A stretch of 64,000 bases of DNA, from NCBI GenBank assembly GCA_018340375.1, contig JAFFJZ010000014.1, positions 6,076,001-6,140,000 on the forward strand, read 5' to 3'. Below are positions 23,491-34,441 of this stretch, one piece after another. The notes under the pieces are model-generated. The model was not told where the DNA came from and searched no databases. It worked only from the letters and a program-made list of their open reading frames with translations. A program made the position numbers and the translations under genes. The number at the start of each line of letters is the position of its first letter. The first letter of the stretch is position 1. This stretch comes from Gonatopus flavifemur (lineage: Eukaryota > Arthropoda > Insecta > Hymenoptera > Dryinidae).

Positions 23491-24302
23491 GTTGGCGTTG
23501 CCAAGCGGCGGCCTCAGGCCCGGAGGGGTTGATGGGAAATTAGTGGGGGCCAAGAAAAAGAACAAGAGGGAGTTGTATTTTTCCCAGCGCAATCAGCATT
23601 TCAACATACCATCGGATTTCGAAGAAATCCGGTGTCAGGTTTCGATGCTGACGAGCGCCGTACGTGCTCTATCGCTGCCGAAGCCAGATTTTTGCTGGCC
23701 TCAACATCAACATTGCCCGCACGTGGCTCGCCGAGAACAATACAACCATTCACAATGTGAAAAGGAAAAAAATTCGAACTCAATCATTTTATTATTTTTG
23801 GAGGAATTTTGAGCAAGAAGCTATTGGAAATCTGAGGAGAAAGCCCTTCGCCGAGATCGCCACTCGACAAACTCATCGTGAAATTTGGGAAAAGGGAAAG
23901 GAAGGTGAAGAAGAAAGCGCATAGGGTAGAGAACACTCGTTACACGTGCAGCAAACAGCAACGCGTGCGAGGCCAATAGACCAGAAGAAGAGGAGAAGAA
24001 AGTTCTCTACATCGTGCGACTGATTAGGCAGGCACAATGCAGAGAGAAAAGAGGTAGGCCAGACTTGTCCACATAGCATGTGCATCATGCGATGCACAAT
24101 ACAATGTAGACAAGGAGGGTGGATGGGAGAGGTGAGGATTATAGGGAGGAAGAGTTGAGAGGCGAAGAATTTTTAAGGTCCCCTCGCTTCCGGGGTCATG
24201 AAGCGTGTGGTCGGGCAAAAGACAGGACAAAAGTCCCGCAATTCGTTCTGAAATAATGTATTAAAACATCATTGAAGGGTCGAAAAATTGCGGGACGTGA
24301 CA
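23491..24302. other. No gene seen; purine-rich, GC-richer block
   Basis: The composition changes here to GA-rich sequence (about 23870-24180). Because it directly precedes the 40-bp sequence shared with Gypsy element A, it may be the remains of an LTR or upstream part of a related element. No coding motif. Confidence 0.3.
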
Positions 24303-24342
24303 GACGGGATCATTGTAAAGATTTTACATGTAAAAGGTGAAT
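24303..24342 (+). repeat. Second copy of the 40-bp Gypsy A leader sequence
   Basis: Identical to 718-757 over 40 bases, then diverges. An AATAAA lies just downstream at about 24353. The flanks on both sides differ from those at 718, so this is an isolated fragment of the same family or a conserved LTR/leader element. Confidence 0.7.
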
Positions 24343-24719
24343 AAGTGTTTGTGAATAAATTTTCTTTCACTGTACGAGAAGTGTAGAGTTATTGAATATT
24401 TATTTCGAATTTGCATTTTTTCTTCCCAGCTAAAGAATGATCATAATTGATTTGAAGTTTGGTGCCATTTTTGAAGTAAGAATTCCTCATTGAGTGTGAT
24501 TGAATTGAGTTGTGGAAACCTGAAGAAGAGGTTTGCTTGTTTGCACCAGAAAACAAGCTGGCGACCGTGGAGATCAATCTTCGTGGGTATTGTTTTTTCG
24601 ATCCAATTTCGGAGTATTGGTGTAGCTTTTTCGGGTCGAAGCTTCAGTGTGCTTACGGGCCTGTGGATACCGTGATTAATTATTTAATCAGTTATCAGTA
24701 TTGCTACACTTCGAAGAAG

Positions 24720-25215
24720 AAATTGAAAATTTCGTAAACATGTTTTCGTTATCATGCGGATAATTTCCGTTCCGATCATCAAATTTTCATGAAATTTCCA
24801 CCACCGCTTTATGCAGTGTGGATCGCAGTCCTATATGAATTTCAACCTGATTCTCCAAGAAAAACAAGAGAGGGAAAGACAAAATGTTACTGAAAACTGT
24901 GATTTTGCGACCGAGCATGTCTTCGCTTTCTGCTATCTGGTTGGAATGAAATTTTCACCACGTTCTAATTGTGATTCGATCATGTTCCCACATGAGTTCC
25001 ATCCCAATGGGTTGAAAACTGGGGAGAATTTTCTTTTGCGATCCACGTTATTTGACAATATTTTGAGAACATGCTTCCCCTATGTTCCTATCATCCAAAT
25101 GCCATGTAATCTTGAACATATCCAATCCCGGAGGTATTAGTTGTACGGTGTGAATTTCAAGCAAATCGGGAGCGAGGGGAGGGCAGGGTGAGCTTCGATA
25201 TCAAGCGTCGAAACA
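24720..25215 (+). repeat. Dispersed repeat family, copy 2
   Basis: Related to 125-435 and 44360-44770 in the same block order; this is the longest of the three. The short frames in it are not conserved between copies. Poly-T tracts follow at about 25259-25293. Confidence 0.55.
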
Positions 25216-25488
25216 GTATTTTTCCCAAAAATAACGAGGAAGCCATGTGTCAATTGGCAGTTTTTTTTGTTTAGGTTTTTTTAGTTTTTTTTTAGAGGGA
25301 GTATCCTATAAACCCAGGGTGTCCATTGAACCCGATTCCTTTTATTGATTGATCCCGTTGAAATTCCCAACTAGTAAACATCCTGGAAACCTTCCGATTG
25401 CAAGAGCCCTCCACTCCAGGGGCTATAAATGCTTGCAATTGAAAACATCTCATGTCTTTTCTTTGTGTTTTTTTCAATTCATCTATTA

Positions 25489-25744
25489 CACTGAGAGAAA
25501 TAATTACTGATACCAGGAAAATGTGTTCTTGAATTATTTCAAGAAAACACATTGTTGATAAACAGTTGACATGTTGTAGGCCCAAGAAAAATTTCCTTGA
25601 ATCGAGAAAATATCTTTCCAATTCAAGAATTATATTCTTAGCTTCAGAAAAATTTTCTTGTATCAAGGATACATATTTCTTAAGCAACGGATTTCTCCGA
25701 ACATCAGAATATGTTGTTGGTGATAGTAATTATTTCTTTCAGTG
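25489..25744. mobile_element. 256-bp MITE with CACTGARAG ends
   Basis: Left end CACTGAGAGAAATAATTACT; complement of the right end CACTGAAAGAAATAATTACT. TA lies outside both ends, consistent with a TA target duplication. Non-coding. Confidence 0.65.
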
Positions 25745-26012
25745 TAGAAAATTCATTTGAACGTTGATCAAGACTGAGATTCTTCATTTTTTGAAGTTAG
25801 GAAATATAGGTCATCTGATTTTTCACATTCATGAAGTCATTCATCAGTTTTTTCACAGGTAATGATAGAAAACAGTTGACGACAGGTAATTCAGCATCAC
25901 TGTTCATGTGAGTTCTCACAAGAATTCTCCAACGAAGTTCATAGAGATGTTTTACGAACTGACCCGTCGGCAAAGAAGACGGAAAAGGCCATTTTACCTG
26001 CCACTTCTTGTA

Positions 26013-26268
26013 CACGGAGTAAAATTGTCTATGATTAATTACTAGATTCGCTAGTATATTGAGGATATACTTGCATTTTGAAGTTATATACCAAACATCC
26101 TCTTCGAAAGTACCAGTTTTTTTGTGAGTTAATGGTAGAATAATAATACAATATAATAGAAAGTCTGGTACTTCTGAAGAGAACGTTTGGTATACAACCT
26201 CAAAATGCAGGTATATCCTCAATATACTAGCAAGTCTAGTAATTTATAATAGATAATTTTTCTAAGTG
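26013..26268. mobile_element. 256-bp foldback MITE with arms of about 110 bp
   Basis: The left arm, about 26024-26128, is mirrored by about 26158-26257 (shared 'gctagtatattgaggatata' core). The ends CACGGAGTAAAATTG and CACTTAGAAAAATTA are flanked by TA. It resembles the MITE at 25489 in length, CAC...GTG ends and TA flanks, so they may belong to one group. Confidence 0.65.
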
Positions 26269-26931
26269 TACGACGAGCGACAGCAAATTGCAGAAGGCAT
26301 TTCTTCGGGGTAAAGTTTAGATCACGGTGAGTTTGAGGTGTCATCGGGGCCGTACGTTGTTTCCTTTCGGATATTCACAAGTCTGCGGAATTGTTTCACC
26401 GGTCCGAAAGTGCCAGTTAGGTGTTCTGTGTGATAATATTTCGGAGGTACAGTGTGTTTTCGCGTGGCATTCTCCACGAGTTGTTTCTTCTAGTTTTCCC
26501 CTTAACCCCATTCTTTTCATATGCTAAATTTTTCCCCTTCTGGCACTCCTGCCCACCCCCGAGTGATTTTTCATATAGTTGCGATTCCCCTGAGTGTTCC
26601 TTCGATTGCTTTGTATGAACGGCCAAGGCCGTGCAGTTTGTTCCCTTCGTGTTCGCACCCTCCCGTTATATTTTGAATCCTTGTGTTCCCTCATTCATTT
26701 CTTCGGGTCGAATTTGTAATTTATATAGTTTCCTTAGCCACAGAGTCGCAAGTTCTGTAAGATATCAAAGTTCAAGATATAAGTGCGTGCAGTCAGTACC
26801 TGGTTAACCTTACTCCTTGAGTTTAGTGATTGGGAGTTTTTAGAATCAACCCATCCCTTCTCTCTGAACTTCCTTTTTCTCCCGCACACCCTCTCTCTTA
26901 AGACAGCCTCTTGCCAGTTTTTTCGTTGACA
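26269..26931. other. No gene seen
   Basis: Pyrimidine-rich sequence (CCCCTT, TTTTCC tracts). Short frames only, none with recognisable content. Confidence 0.4.
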
Positions 26932-27073
26932 CCCCAAGAGAACACGGAGTTCCAAAGAACGTTCAATAGAGGTGTATTGAATGTCCGGATATTTGATGGT
27001 CCACTGAACGTTCTATGGCCGTGAATGTACGTACAATGAACCTAAGTCTCACAAGTTCGGCGTTCTCTTGGGG
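26932..27073. mobile_element. 142-bp MITE, CCCCAAGAGAAC family, copy 1
   Basis: Ends CCCCAAGAGAAC and its complement. The internal phrases 'aacgttcaat.gaggt.tatt' and 'acgtacaa' are shared with 32725-32870. CA lies on both sides, a possible 2-bp target duplication. Confidence 0.7.
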
Positions 27074-27234
27074 CAGGGTCCTTACGGACGCTGTCAATAT
27101 CCACGCTAGGGAGGCGTGGAGACGTTCAACACCCCTTGCGCCTTTGTGAGTAGAAGATTTGAATTTCTCTTCCAAGGACGTTGTGCCAGCATATGCGAGA
27201 TATCCTGAGATATTCTTTCGAAAGTCCCACAATA

Positions 27235-27382
27235 CCCAAGTGAAAAAATTTTGTAGAATTCTTGTGAGGATTTGGTTCTACACAACCATCTTCACTAAAT
27301 CATGTTTCATGTTACATTCATGGTGTAGAATTTGTATAGAACAAAATACTCACCAGAATCCTACACCATTTTTTCACCTGGG
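27235..27382. mobile_element. 148-bp MITE with TA duplication
   Basis: The left end CCCAAGTGAAAAAATTTTGT mirrors the complement of the right end CCCAGGTGAAAAAATGGTGT, with similarity for about 35 bp. TA precedes 27235 and follows 27382. Probably a Tc1/mariner-type non-autonomous element. Confidence 0.7.
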
Positions 27383-28113
27383 TACCGTTCATGTATGCAA
27401 ACATAACTGTAAATTTGGGACAATCAACCGCATAGCCCATTCGGTTCAATTAAACTCAGGGACGCATGGGTTGGGTTTCTATCATCGAATATGAAGTATA
27501 GAGTTGAGATCAAGACGAGACATAATCTCAATCTCGTCTCGGTTTTGAGACGACACTAAAACTGTCGAGATCGAAACGAGACTGATAACAGGGAATAGTC
27601 TCGTGCGGAAGTTTCGTGGCATTGAGAACAATTTCACGTTCTGTGATTCTTCTTTTTAACGCTGGAGTGGTTGTGTGGATGACATATCACCCAGTACTAC
27701 TTTCACTCGCGGCTTTCGATATTGTTGCAATTTGATGCCACCAGATCAACAATACCTTCTCAAAAGGTTTTCCGATAACTAATGAATCTGCCATGGAATT
27801 TTCCTGACGCAATTATCAACCGTGAACTCCTTGAACCCATTGGGTGACAACCCTCCTAGAAAAGGGTGATTGGAAAGGATTGATTAGAATTGAAATTCAC
27901 CTCAATCCTTCCAACTCATTTACGCATTGTGATTTATCCCCTTCAATTCACAATGAATGCCAATGAGCTTCGTGTTTGGATATTTGCATTTATATGAGAT
28001 TGCTTTGATTCATTTCAATTGAGCACAGCATCGGACTATAAGGAGAAAGTTTTGAATCCAGATTGTGTCATGGCTGATGAGAATACGGAGCCAGAAGAAG
28101 CCTATTGTAAGTG
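27383..28113. other. No gene seen
   Basis: Contains a GAGACGAGA-rich stretch at about 27500-27610, loosely similar to 48960-49080. No coding signal. Confidence 0.4.
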
Positions 28114-28115
28114 TA

Positions 28116-29437
28116 CGAGGTGTGTTCAAAAAGTAAGGTGACTTTGTATTTTTAAGAAAAAATATTTATTTATTTATCAATATTTATGTTGTCTCCTTCA
28201 AAGTAATCCCCCTCAGACACAATACACTTATGCCAACGGTTTTTCCAATCCTCAAAGCACTTCTCATAAGCACTTTTCGGTATAGCCTTGAGCTCTTCCA
28301 GCGATGCAGTCTTTATCTCTTCAATCGTTGCAAATCTCCGTCCTTTCCTAGGTCTCTTTAGTTTTGGGAACAAGAAAAAGTCACATGGGGCCAAATCCGG
28401 TGAATATGGTGGCTGAGGAATGATTGTGGTGTTGTTTTTGGCCAAAAAATCTCTCACAAGTAAAGATGAGTGAGCAGGGGCATTATCGTGATGCAAAAGC
28501 CATGAATTATTTTTCCAGAATTCTGGACGTTTTCTTCGTATTGATTCTCGCAAACGGCGCATAACTTCAAGATAATACTGTTTATTGACCGTACGACCAT
28601 ATGGTAAGAACTCCTGATGCACCACGCCATGGTAATCGAAGAAAACAGTAAGCAAAACTTTGACATTTGATCGAACTTGGCGTGCTTTTTTCGGTCTTGG
28701 CTCATCTGGGGTCTTCCATTGGGACGATTGGACTTTGGTTTCGACATCATAACCATATACCCATGATCCGTCACCAGTTATGACCCTTTTGAGTAAATCT
28801 GGGTCGTCGTTGACGTCATTCAACAGTTCTTGAGCGATGCTCATGCGACGGTTCTTTTGGTCAAAATTTAGCAATTTCGGAACAAACTTCGCTGACACGC
28901 GTCTCATGCCCAAAACGTTAGAAAAAATTTCATGGCACGAGCCAAGCGATAAACCAACATCCTCAGCAACTTCTCTGATAGTGATTCGACGATTTTCCAA
29001 AACAATTTTCTCCACTGCTTGAACGTTTTCATCAGTTGTTGACGTGCTTGGGCGTCCAGAGCGAGGCTCGTCATTGGCATCTTCCCGGCCATCTTGGAAG
29101 AGTTTGTACCACTTGTAAACATTTTTTTTACTCAGAACAGTTTCACCGTATGCTACTGTCAACATTTTAAGTGTTTCGGAGCACTTTATTTTATTTTTTA
29201 CACAAAATTTGATGCAAATCCTCTGATCCATATTTTTCGATAGCAAGAAATCGCCGAGCACGCAAAACACTTATAACCTTTACGCCTCTCACAACCAAAC
29301 AAAAAATGCTATACACTTGAAACTTGGTACAGATGTTCGGGAAGAGTGTGCCAACATAACAAAACAAAAAAATCGATAATCGAAAGTACGTTGCCCGCGA
29401 AATTTGAAAAGTCATCTTACTTTTTGAACACACCTCG
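28116..29437. mobile_element. Apparently complete mariner element, 1,322 bp
   Basis: The ends CGAGGTGTGTTCAAAAAGTA (left) and the complement of the right are identical over at least 23 bp, with one early mismatch after that. TA duplications flank it (28114-28115 and 29438-29439). It contains one uninterrupted transposase frame. Among the DNA elements here it has the least visible damage. Confidence 0.9.
28170..29231 (-). CDS. Mariner transposase, open frame
   Basis: 353 residues from ATG at 29231 (MDQRICIKF); an upstream GTG extension is not needed. Family length is about 345. The N-terminal half has the helix-turn-helix DNA-binding region (WYKLFQDGRED at about 41-51, GRPSTST at about 59-65, ITIREVAEDVGLSLGS at about 83-98). 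Catalytic residues: Asp154 (ITGDGSW), Asp249 (HHDNAPAH) and Asp284 (SPDLAPCDF), with exactly 34 residues between the last two, the DD34D signature. The residue after the first Asp is Gly rather than the usual Glu (TGDESW/TGDETW type). No stop or frameshift. It would cut and paste the surrounding element at TA sites. Activity is untested. Confidence 0.92.
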   Translation of the reverse strand: MDQRICIKFCVKNKIKCSETLKMLTVAYGETVLSKKNVYKWYKLFQDGREDANDEPRSGRPSTSTTDENVQAVEKIVLENRRITIREVAEDVGLSLGSCHEIFSNVLGMRRVSAKFVPKLLNFDQKNRRMSIAQELLNDVNDDPDLLKRVITGDGSWVYGYDVETKVQSSQWKTPDEPRPKKARQVRSNVKVLLTVFFDYHGVVHQEFLPYGRTVNKQYYLEVMRRLRESIRRKRPEFWKNNSWLLHHDNAPAHSSLLVRDFLAKNNTTIIPQPPYSPDLAPCDFFLFPKLKRPRKGRRFATIEEIKTASLEELKAIPKSAYEKCFEDWKNRWHKCIVSEGDYFEGDNINIDK

Positions 29438-29439
29438 TA

Positions 29440-29658
29440 AAGTAAGTATAGAGAACAATTGCCGAAAAAATGGAACAGGCTGAATTTCGGTCAATTTTCA
29501 AATTGAGACGCAGCCAATTTGAGCTATACTTCTTACAGTGCAGATCCAAATGAATTCACTATTATGAATCCAAGAGAAATAACCGTACTGATTTCAATCG
29601 TTGTCAATTCGAAACACTGGGATGAAAAAACCTGTTCAATTCCATTGAATTCTTCCAA
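29440..29658. other. Spacer between mariner and LINE
   Basis: Short sequence without a gene, ending at the CAT repeat that marks the LINE tail. Confidence 0.4.
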
Positions 29659-29749
29659 TTCACATCATCATCATCATGAAGTAATCAGTCTTACGACTGG
29701 TTTGATGACACCCTCCACCCCTGTCTATTATCCGCCAAACGTTCGATTT

Positions 29750-29995
29750 CTACATATCTACTACATCCATGTCTTGTACGATTTTCTTCATATAACTTGA
29801 TCTAGGCCTACCTTTACCAGTTTTACCATTCATTTTCTCTTCCAATATTGTTTTCAATGAACTCTCATGCCGTAATGTGTGTCCTATAAGATCGCTTCTC
29901 CTTTTCACGATGTGTTTCGAAAGATTTCTTTTTTCATTTATCTGCTCGAGTACTTCTTCGTTTTTGACTTTGTCTATCCATTTTATTCTGAGCAT
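29750..29995 (-). pseudogene. LINE RT C-terminal domain
   Basis: Residues KRRSDLIGHTLRHESSLKTI and GKTGKGRPRSSYMKKIVQDM match the tail typical of this LINE group, where GHTLRHE and GRPR are recurrent. Separated from the RT by frameshifts in the 30000-30136 interval. Confidence 0.7.
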
Positions 29996-30136
29996 CCTGC
30001 TATATCACCACATTTCAAAAGCTTCAAGTCTTTGTTGATCAGTTTTCCCCATGATCCAAGATTCGCAACCATATAATGCTGTGCTCCAAACGTAACTTTT
30101 CAAGAATTTCTTCTTTACTCCCAAGCTGGTATTTTT

Positions 30137-31408
30137 TTAGCATAATAACTGTTTCTTTTGGTGAAAAGCCTGTTTCCCTTGTGTTATTCTTGCTCTTATA
30201 TCTCTTTCACTTTTGCCGTTTTCTGTAATTATGCTTCCTAGATATTTGAATTCTTTCACCTGTTCAATTGTCTCGGTATCTATTTTGATTTTCGTTCTTC
30301 TAGCTGTTTTCGCTGCTGTACACATCAAGAATTTTGTTTTATCTTTATTTATATTCATACAATAGTTTTCCAATAATATTGTTCTCATAGTGTTGAGAAT
30401 ATTTTCTAACTCAGTACCAGTCGTGGCAAATATAGCTATGTCATCCGCGAATCTCAACATACTTATATTTTCTCCCTGAATCTGTAATTTCGATTGAATT
30501 TCCTCCTTCACTTCGTTCATTGCTTCTTCTATATATAAATTGAAAATCAGTGGCGATAATGAGCATCCTTGTCTCACCCCTCTTCTTATTTGTGCTTCCC
30601 CTTCCTGACCCTCTATGTCTATTATTGCACTTTGATTCTTATATCATTCGTATATTATTCTTCTATCTTTATAATTTATTCCCATCTTCTTCAGGATCGC
30701 AAACATCTTCTCCCAGTCCACATTATCGGGAGCCTTTTGTATATCTACAAAACCTATGTACACAGATTTCTCCAGCGTTATCCTTTTCTCTATTACTGCC
30801 CCAAGTGCTAAAATCGCTTCTCGCGTTCCCCTATTTTTTCTAAAACCAAACTGATCTTCTGCCAATCTACTCTCTATTTTATTTTCCATCCTCCTGTATA
30901 TAATTTTGGTCAGTATTTTCGAAGCATGTGAAGTTAAAATGATCGCTCTGTAGTTCTCGCATTTGTCTGCCCCTTGTTTCCTCGGGATAGCGACAATTTG
31001 ATTCTTTTGGAAATCTTCCGGTACTTCTCCTTTTTCGTACATATCTCTAATCAATTCAAACAGTGCGTCACGAGTTCCTTCACTGGATGCTTTCATAAGG
31101 TCCGCACTCATGCCATCTATGCCTGGCGCTTTATTAATCTTCAATTCTTTCAAAGCCTTGTCAAATTCTGATCTCAATATCGAATCTCCCAATTCTTCCT
31201 CATCTACATCCTCCTCCTTCTCTAAAAGCGCTATATCATCGTTTCCTCTATACAAGTCTTCCAAATGACTGATCCACTGTTCTATTTTCTCTTCCGTTTC
31301 CATCAATTGTCGTCCTAGAGAGTTTCTGATCTTATCGCTTCTAGATTTCATTTGTCCGAAAAATCTTTTGATGATCCTATATGCTTTATCTATTTTTCCT
31401 AAATGCAA
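30137..31408 (-). pseudogene. LINE reverse transcriptase
   Basis: Frame 31408-30644 carries NKAPGIDGMSADLMKASSEG, KNQIVAIPRKQGADKCENYR, ILTKIIYRRMENKI, EDQFGFRKNRGTREAI and KAPDNVDWEKMF. A short shifted junction follows (about 30580-30643), then the next frame from RQGCSLSPLIFNLYIEEAMN to the catalytic MLRFADDIAIFA and VKEFKYLGSIIT. It would copy element RNA at the nicked target. Inactive because of the frameshift. Confidence 0.85.
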
Positions 31409-31654
31409 TCTTATTTCTATTTCCTAACATTTCTCTTCTAACTACTGTTCTTTTGCTTTCCTTGATTCTCTGATCATTTTATTTCTCAATGATTTTCATC
31501 GTTGCTGGCCTTCTTGGCTATCATTATTCTTTTATTTTTTTCTTTCATTCATCAATTCAAAAATTTCTCCCGATATCCATGGGTTTTAAGGTTCTACCCC
31601 ATTATTCTTCAAAATCTTATTCGCACATTCTCCTATATTCCCCTTCATCTTTGT

Positions 31655-32134
31655 TCATCTCCTCTCTATTCCCAAGTCTTTCTTTTTTTGATCTCCCAAT
31701 TTTTCATCCAACATTTTCTCGACTGCCTCATGTGTTTGCTTTTGCTTGAGGTCCTTCAAATTCCATCTTTTCTGCATTTTCCTTTTCTTCTTCAGAGATT
31801 TGAATTTCAGAGAACATTTCATCATCAACATATTATGATCACTATCTATATCTGCACTGGGATAAGTTTTACAGTTTTTCACTTGGTTTCTAAATCTTTG
31901 TTTCACTAATATGTAATCAATTTGGTATCTTGCTGTATCTCCTGGCATTTTCCGAGTGTAGATTCTCCTTGGATGATTTTCAAATAAAGTGTTTGTGATA
32001 ACCATCTTATGATTTTCACAAAATTCGACTGAACGTTGTCCTCTATCGTTCCTCCTCCCTAACGCAAAATCTCCTATTATGTTGCCCTCTTCTCCTTGTC
32101 CTACTACCGCATTCCAATCACCCATACACGTCAA
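31655..32134 (-). pseudogene. LINE endonuclease, C-terminal half
   Basis: The EEP/APE-type endonuclease is recognised by GDWNAVVG, VITNTLFENHPRRIYT, YQIDYILVKQRF and ADIDSDHNML (the conserved SDH). It would nick target DNA to prime reverse transcription. The upstream half is missing because of 5' truncation at about 32135. The last part is Lys-rich and leads out of frame toward the RT. Confidence 0.8.
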
Positions 32135-32724
32135 TCCCCTTTCTCCAGTGAGGAAATGTCACCCACGCAACCGTTTGTGTGACATTTTTTTACTATTGGG
32201 AGAATTTCAGTTCCAGCTTGTTTTTGAGATGAATTCTCAATTAACAAGAGAAGTTTGAAATGCCGAGAACCCGTTTGAAAGATCCTACGAACATTCTTAG
32301 AATCCCCAAAGAGACGGTTTGGAATAATTATGTGCTATGCATCTGCATAAAATATCCCAGCAAATCTTCATCCAAAATACTCTCATTTGCACATCCCTTT
32401 CATACTCACAGAATAATCATAGCATTTTTGAGAAGTTCTTGTGTTACTTGGGTCTTGATTTGGCTCATCCAAAAAGTAATTGTAGAGGACGCGGGAGATC
32501 AAAAGACCAAACCATTCGATGATGGTGTGAAAAATGTTAAAAATTCGTATGCAACATCTTTGTTTCCTCCATGCTCCATGTTATATACGTGTACTGAGAT
32601 TAGATATATAATCTCATAAGATTAGATAATATTAGATTAGAGAGAGAGAGAGCGTATGAAAAGTAAGGATTTCATATGAAAACCAGACTGACAGCACTTC
32701 GTTCATTTTTATGTTATATGTTTT
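32135..32724. repeat. Non-coding with a CCAAG.AACACAAGAA-family MITE copy
   Basis: About 32235-32453 resembles 37794-38007 in the opposite orientation; the right end is the complement of CCCAAGTAACACAAGAACTT. An AG repeat lies at about 32640-32652. No gene. Confidence 0.45.
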
Positions 32725-32870
32725 CCCCAAGAGAACATAAAGATTCAAGGAACGTTCAATGGAGGTCTATTCAACGTCCGGACATTTGAAGATCCATTGA
32801 ACATCCCCTGCACATGAACTTACGTACAAATGACGTAAATTCAACCTAGAAGGTCTGTGTTCTGTTGGGG
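32725..32870. mobile_element. 146-bp MITE, CCCCAAGAGAAC family, copy 2
   Basis: Related along its whole length to 26932-27073 and in the same orientation. Ends CCCCAAGAGAAC and CCCCAACAGAAC (complement). TT on both sides. Confidence 0.7.
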
Positions 32871-34141
32871 TTCACATTACAAATGGAAACCAGAATTTCT
32901 TCCTTAATCGCTGCTCATTTAAAGCTTCTGCTGAATATTGACTCATTTGGGTATTTTACGAAAAAATATTCGAATATTTCGAATTTGATTTTGTTCCCAC
33001 AGAGAAGTTCATTATTTGAATAGTCTAAGTCATACGTGGATTTGGAACGGGATTCTATTCCTGAATTGCAATTCCATGTAGGGTAGACCAAGGCGAATCG
33101 GATTACAGGGTGAATCGGATCAAAATAAGCGAATTCGCTTCCGTCGGTCATTTTTATTTTCAATCACATCCTTTTAACGTGTAAGTGCTCACATAATCTC
33201 ACCAGAAACTGGAAAAACAGGATAACATGGTCATAACGCACATCATTTAGTTCTGGGCAATATATAAGTTGTAGCATCGTGCATAGAGGGGAATTTTATC
33301 ACCGATGTAAAAACGCCATCACGATTCTTGAAATTTTCATTGACGAGATACGTTGAAAATCATGCCAATCCGATTCATATGTATAGTTCGTGATGTACTG
33401 AATTAGATGAGTAAATTATTCAGACAATATTATCACGTCCTTCATGAGCAGATTGATTTTTGCTCGCAAATAGTATATGGGGTTGATTCGGATCACGATT
33501 TGGATTATGAGTTTTTCCTGAGTCATATGAGACTTAGAGGCAACAATTGTACATCAATAGACTGGTACTGGTATATTTTGCTCTGAAAAATCCGTACATC
33601 CACCCAACGAAGACTGGATTCAGGGCAGTGGATGTAAAGAATGGTCTTGTGAAAAATGTGCCAGCAAGAAGTGATGTATGGCTTTTCGTATCCCAAAAGT
33701 TACCCTTCTTTGAAACTTTGAGAATTGAATTCTGTCTGTCCTCCAGTTTTTCACAATGATGGAATGGGAAGAATTTCTTTCCTGATAAAACTCTCAATAC
33801 TGATTGAATACAGTGACACAGTCATACTTCACATGTATTCAAATTGAAAATGTTGTATTCAAATTGAAAATGTTGTTTTCACACATGAAAATATGGAGAA
33901 GGGGGATATATGTCACCCACGCGACCAATTACGTTATGAAATGAAACGCGACCACTCCAGGGCTGAATATGTTCGAAGCACTTTCATTCGAATATTCCAT
34001 AAACGTTCACTTAATATTCTTCATATCTCATCCATACATTCTACAAACGTTTCTATTCTATATGTTCGTTTGAACATTTGTTGCTACTGGTGTATATTCT
34101 AGGGACGTTTATAGAATTTTTTAATTCTTTCATCCTAATAT
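32871..34141. other. No gene seen
   Basis: AT-rich sequence with a direct 22-bp-scale duplication at about 33838-33880. The phrase TGTCACCCACGC at about 33909 also occurs at about 32158. Frames on both strands at 33534-33797 overlap one another and are not credible genes. Confidence 0.4.
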
Positions 34142-34441
34142 CACTGTTAGAGAAATTATGAAGTTTTTTTCATAAACAGTTCATTAAACAGAATTCATGA
34201 TAAAATATTGAATTCAATAATATAACTCTCGATGCTAGGAATTTTATTCTCAATGTTGAGAATTTCCTTCTTAATTTGAATAATATATATATTTGTGAAA
34301 TTCAATAAATAATCAATACATCCCAGTAATAAATTGTGAAATTTCATCATATTACATTTAAGGATCAGTATTGAATTGATTATGAAAATATGATATTTCA
34401 TAAAGAATTCCGTATTAAATTTAAGAACTTTTCTAACAGTG
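34142..34441. mobile_element. 300-bp MITE, CACTGTTAG family, copy 1
   Basis: Left end CACTGTTAGAGAAATTATGA; complement of the right end CACTGTTAGAAAAGTTCTTA. Very AT-rich inside. The complement of its right end matches that of the copy ending at 41512. Confidence 0.6.

Larger units (their letters stand above)
29659..32134 (-). mobile_element. 5'-truncated non-LTR retrotransposon (RTE-like)
   Basis: Minus-strand order: endonuclease C-terminal half, RT, C-terminal tail. The 3' side ends in a short ATG/GAT microsatellite (about 29660-29675), as in many RTE-type LINEs, not in poly(A). The endonuclease N-terminal half is absent. Several frameshifts. The protein type is the one often mis-named 'craniofacial development protein 2-like' in insect annotations. 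Confidence 0.8.

Noticed and set aside
24510..24737. Short frame encoding a Cys/aromatic-rich peptide
   Set aside because: No match to a known family, and it overlaps the start of a dispersed repeat.
30550..31909. Plus-strand Leu/Phe-rich frames with apparent membrane segments
   Set aside because: Antisense of the LINE; the hydrophobic residues come from complementing Lys/Glu/Arg codons.
33534..33797. Overlapping frames on both strands as a gene
   Set aside because: They mirror each other's open phase in AT-rich DNA and carry no domain.
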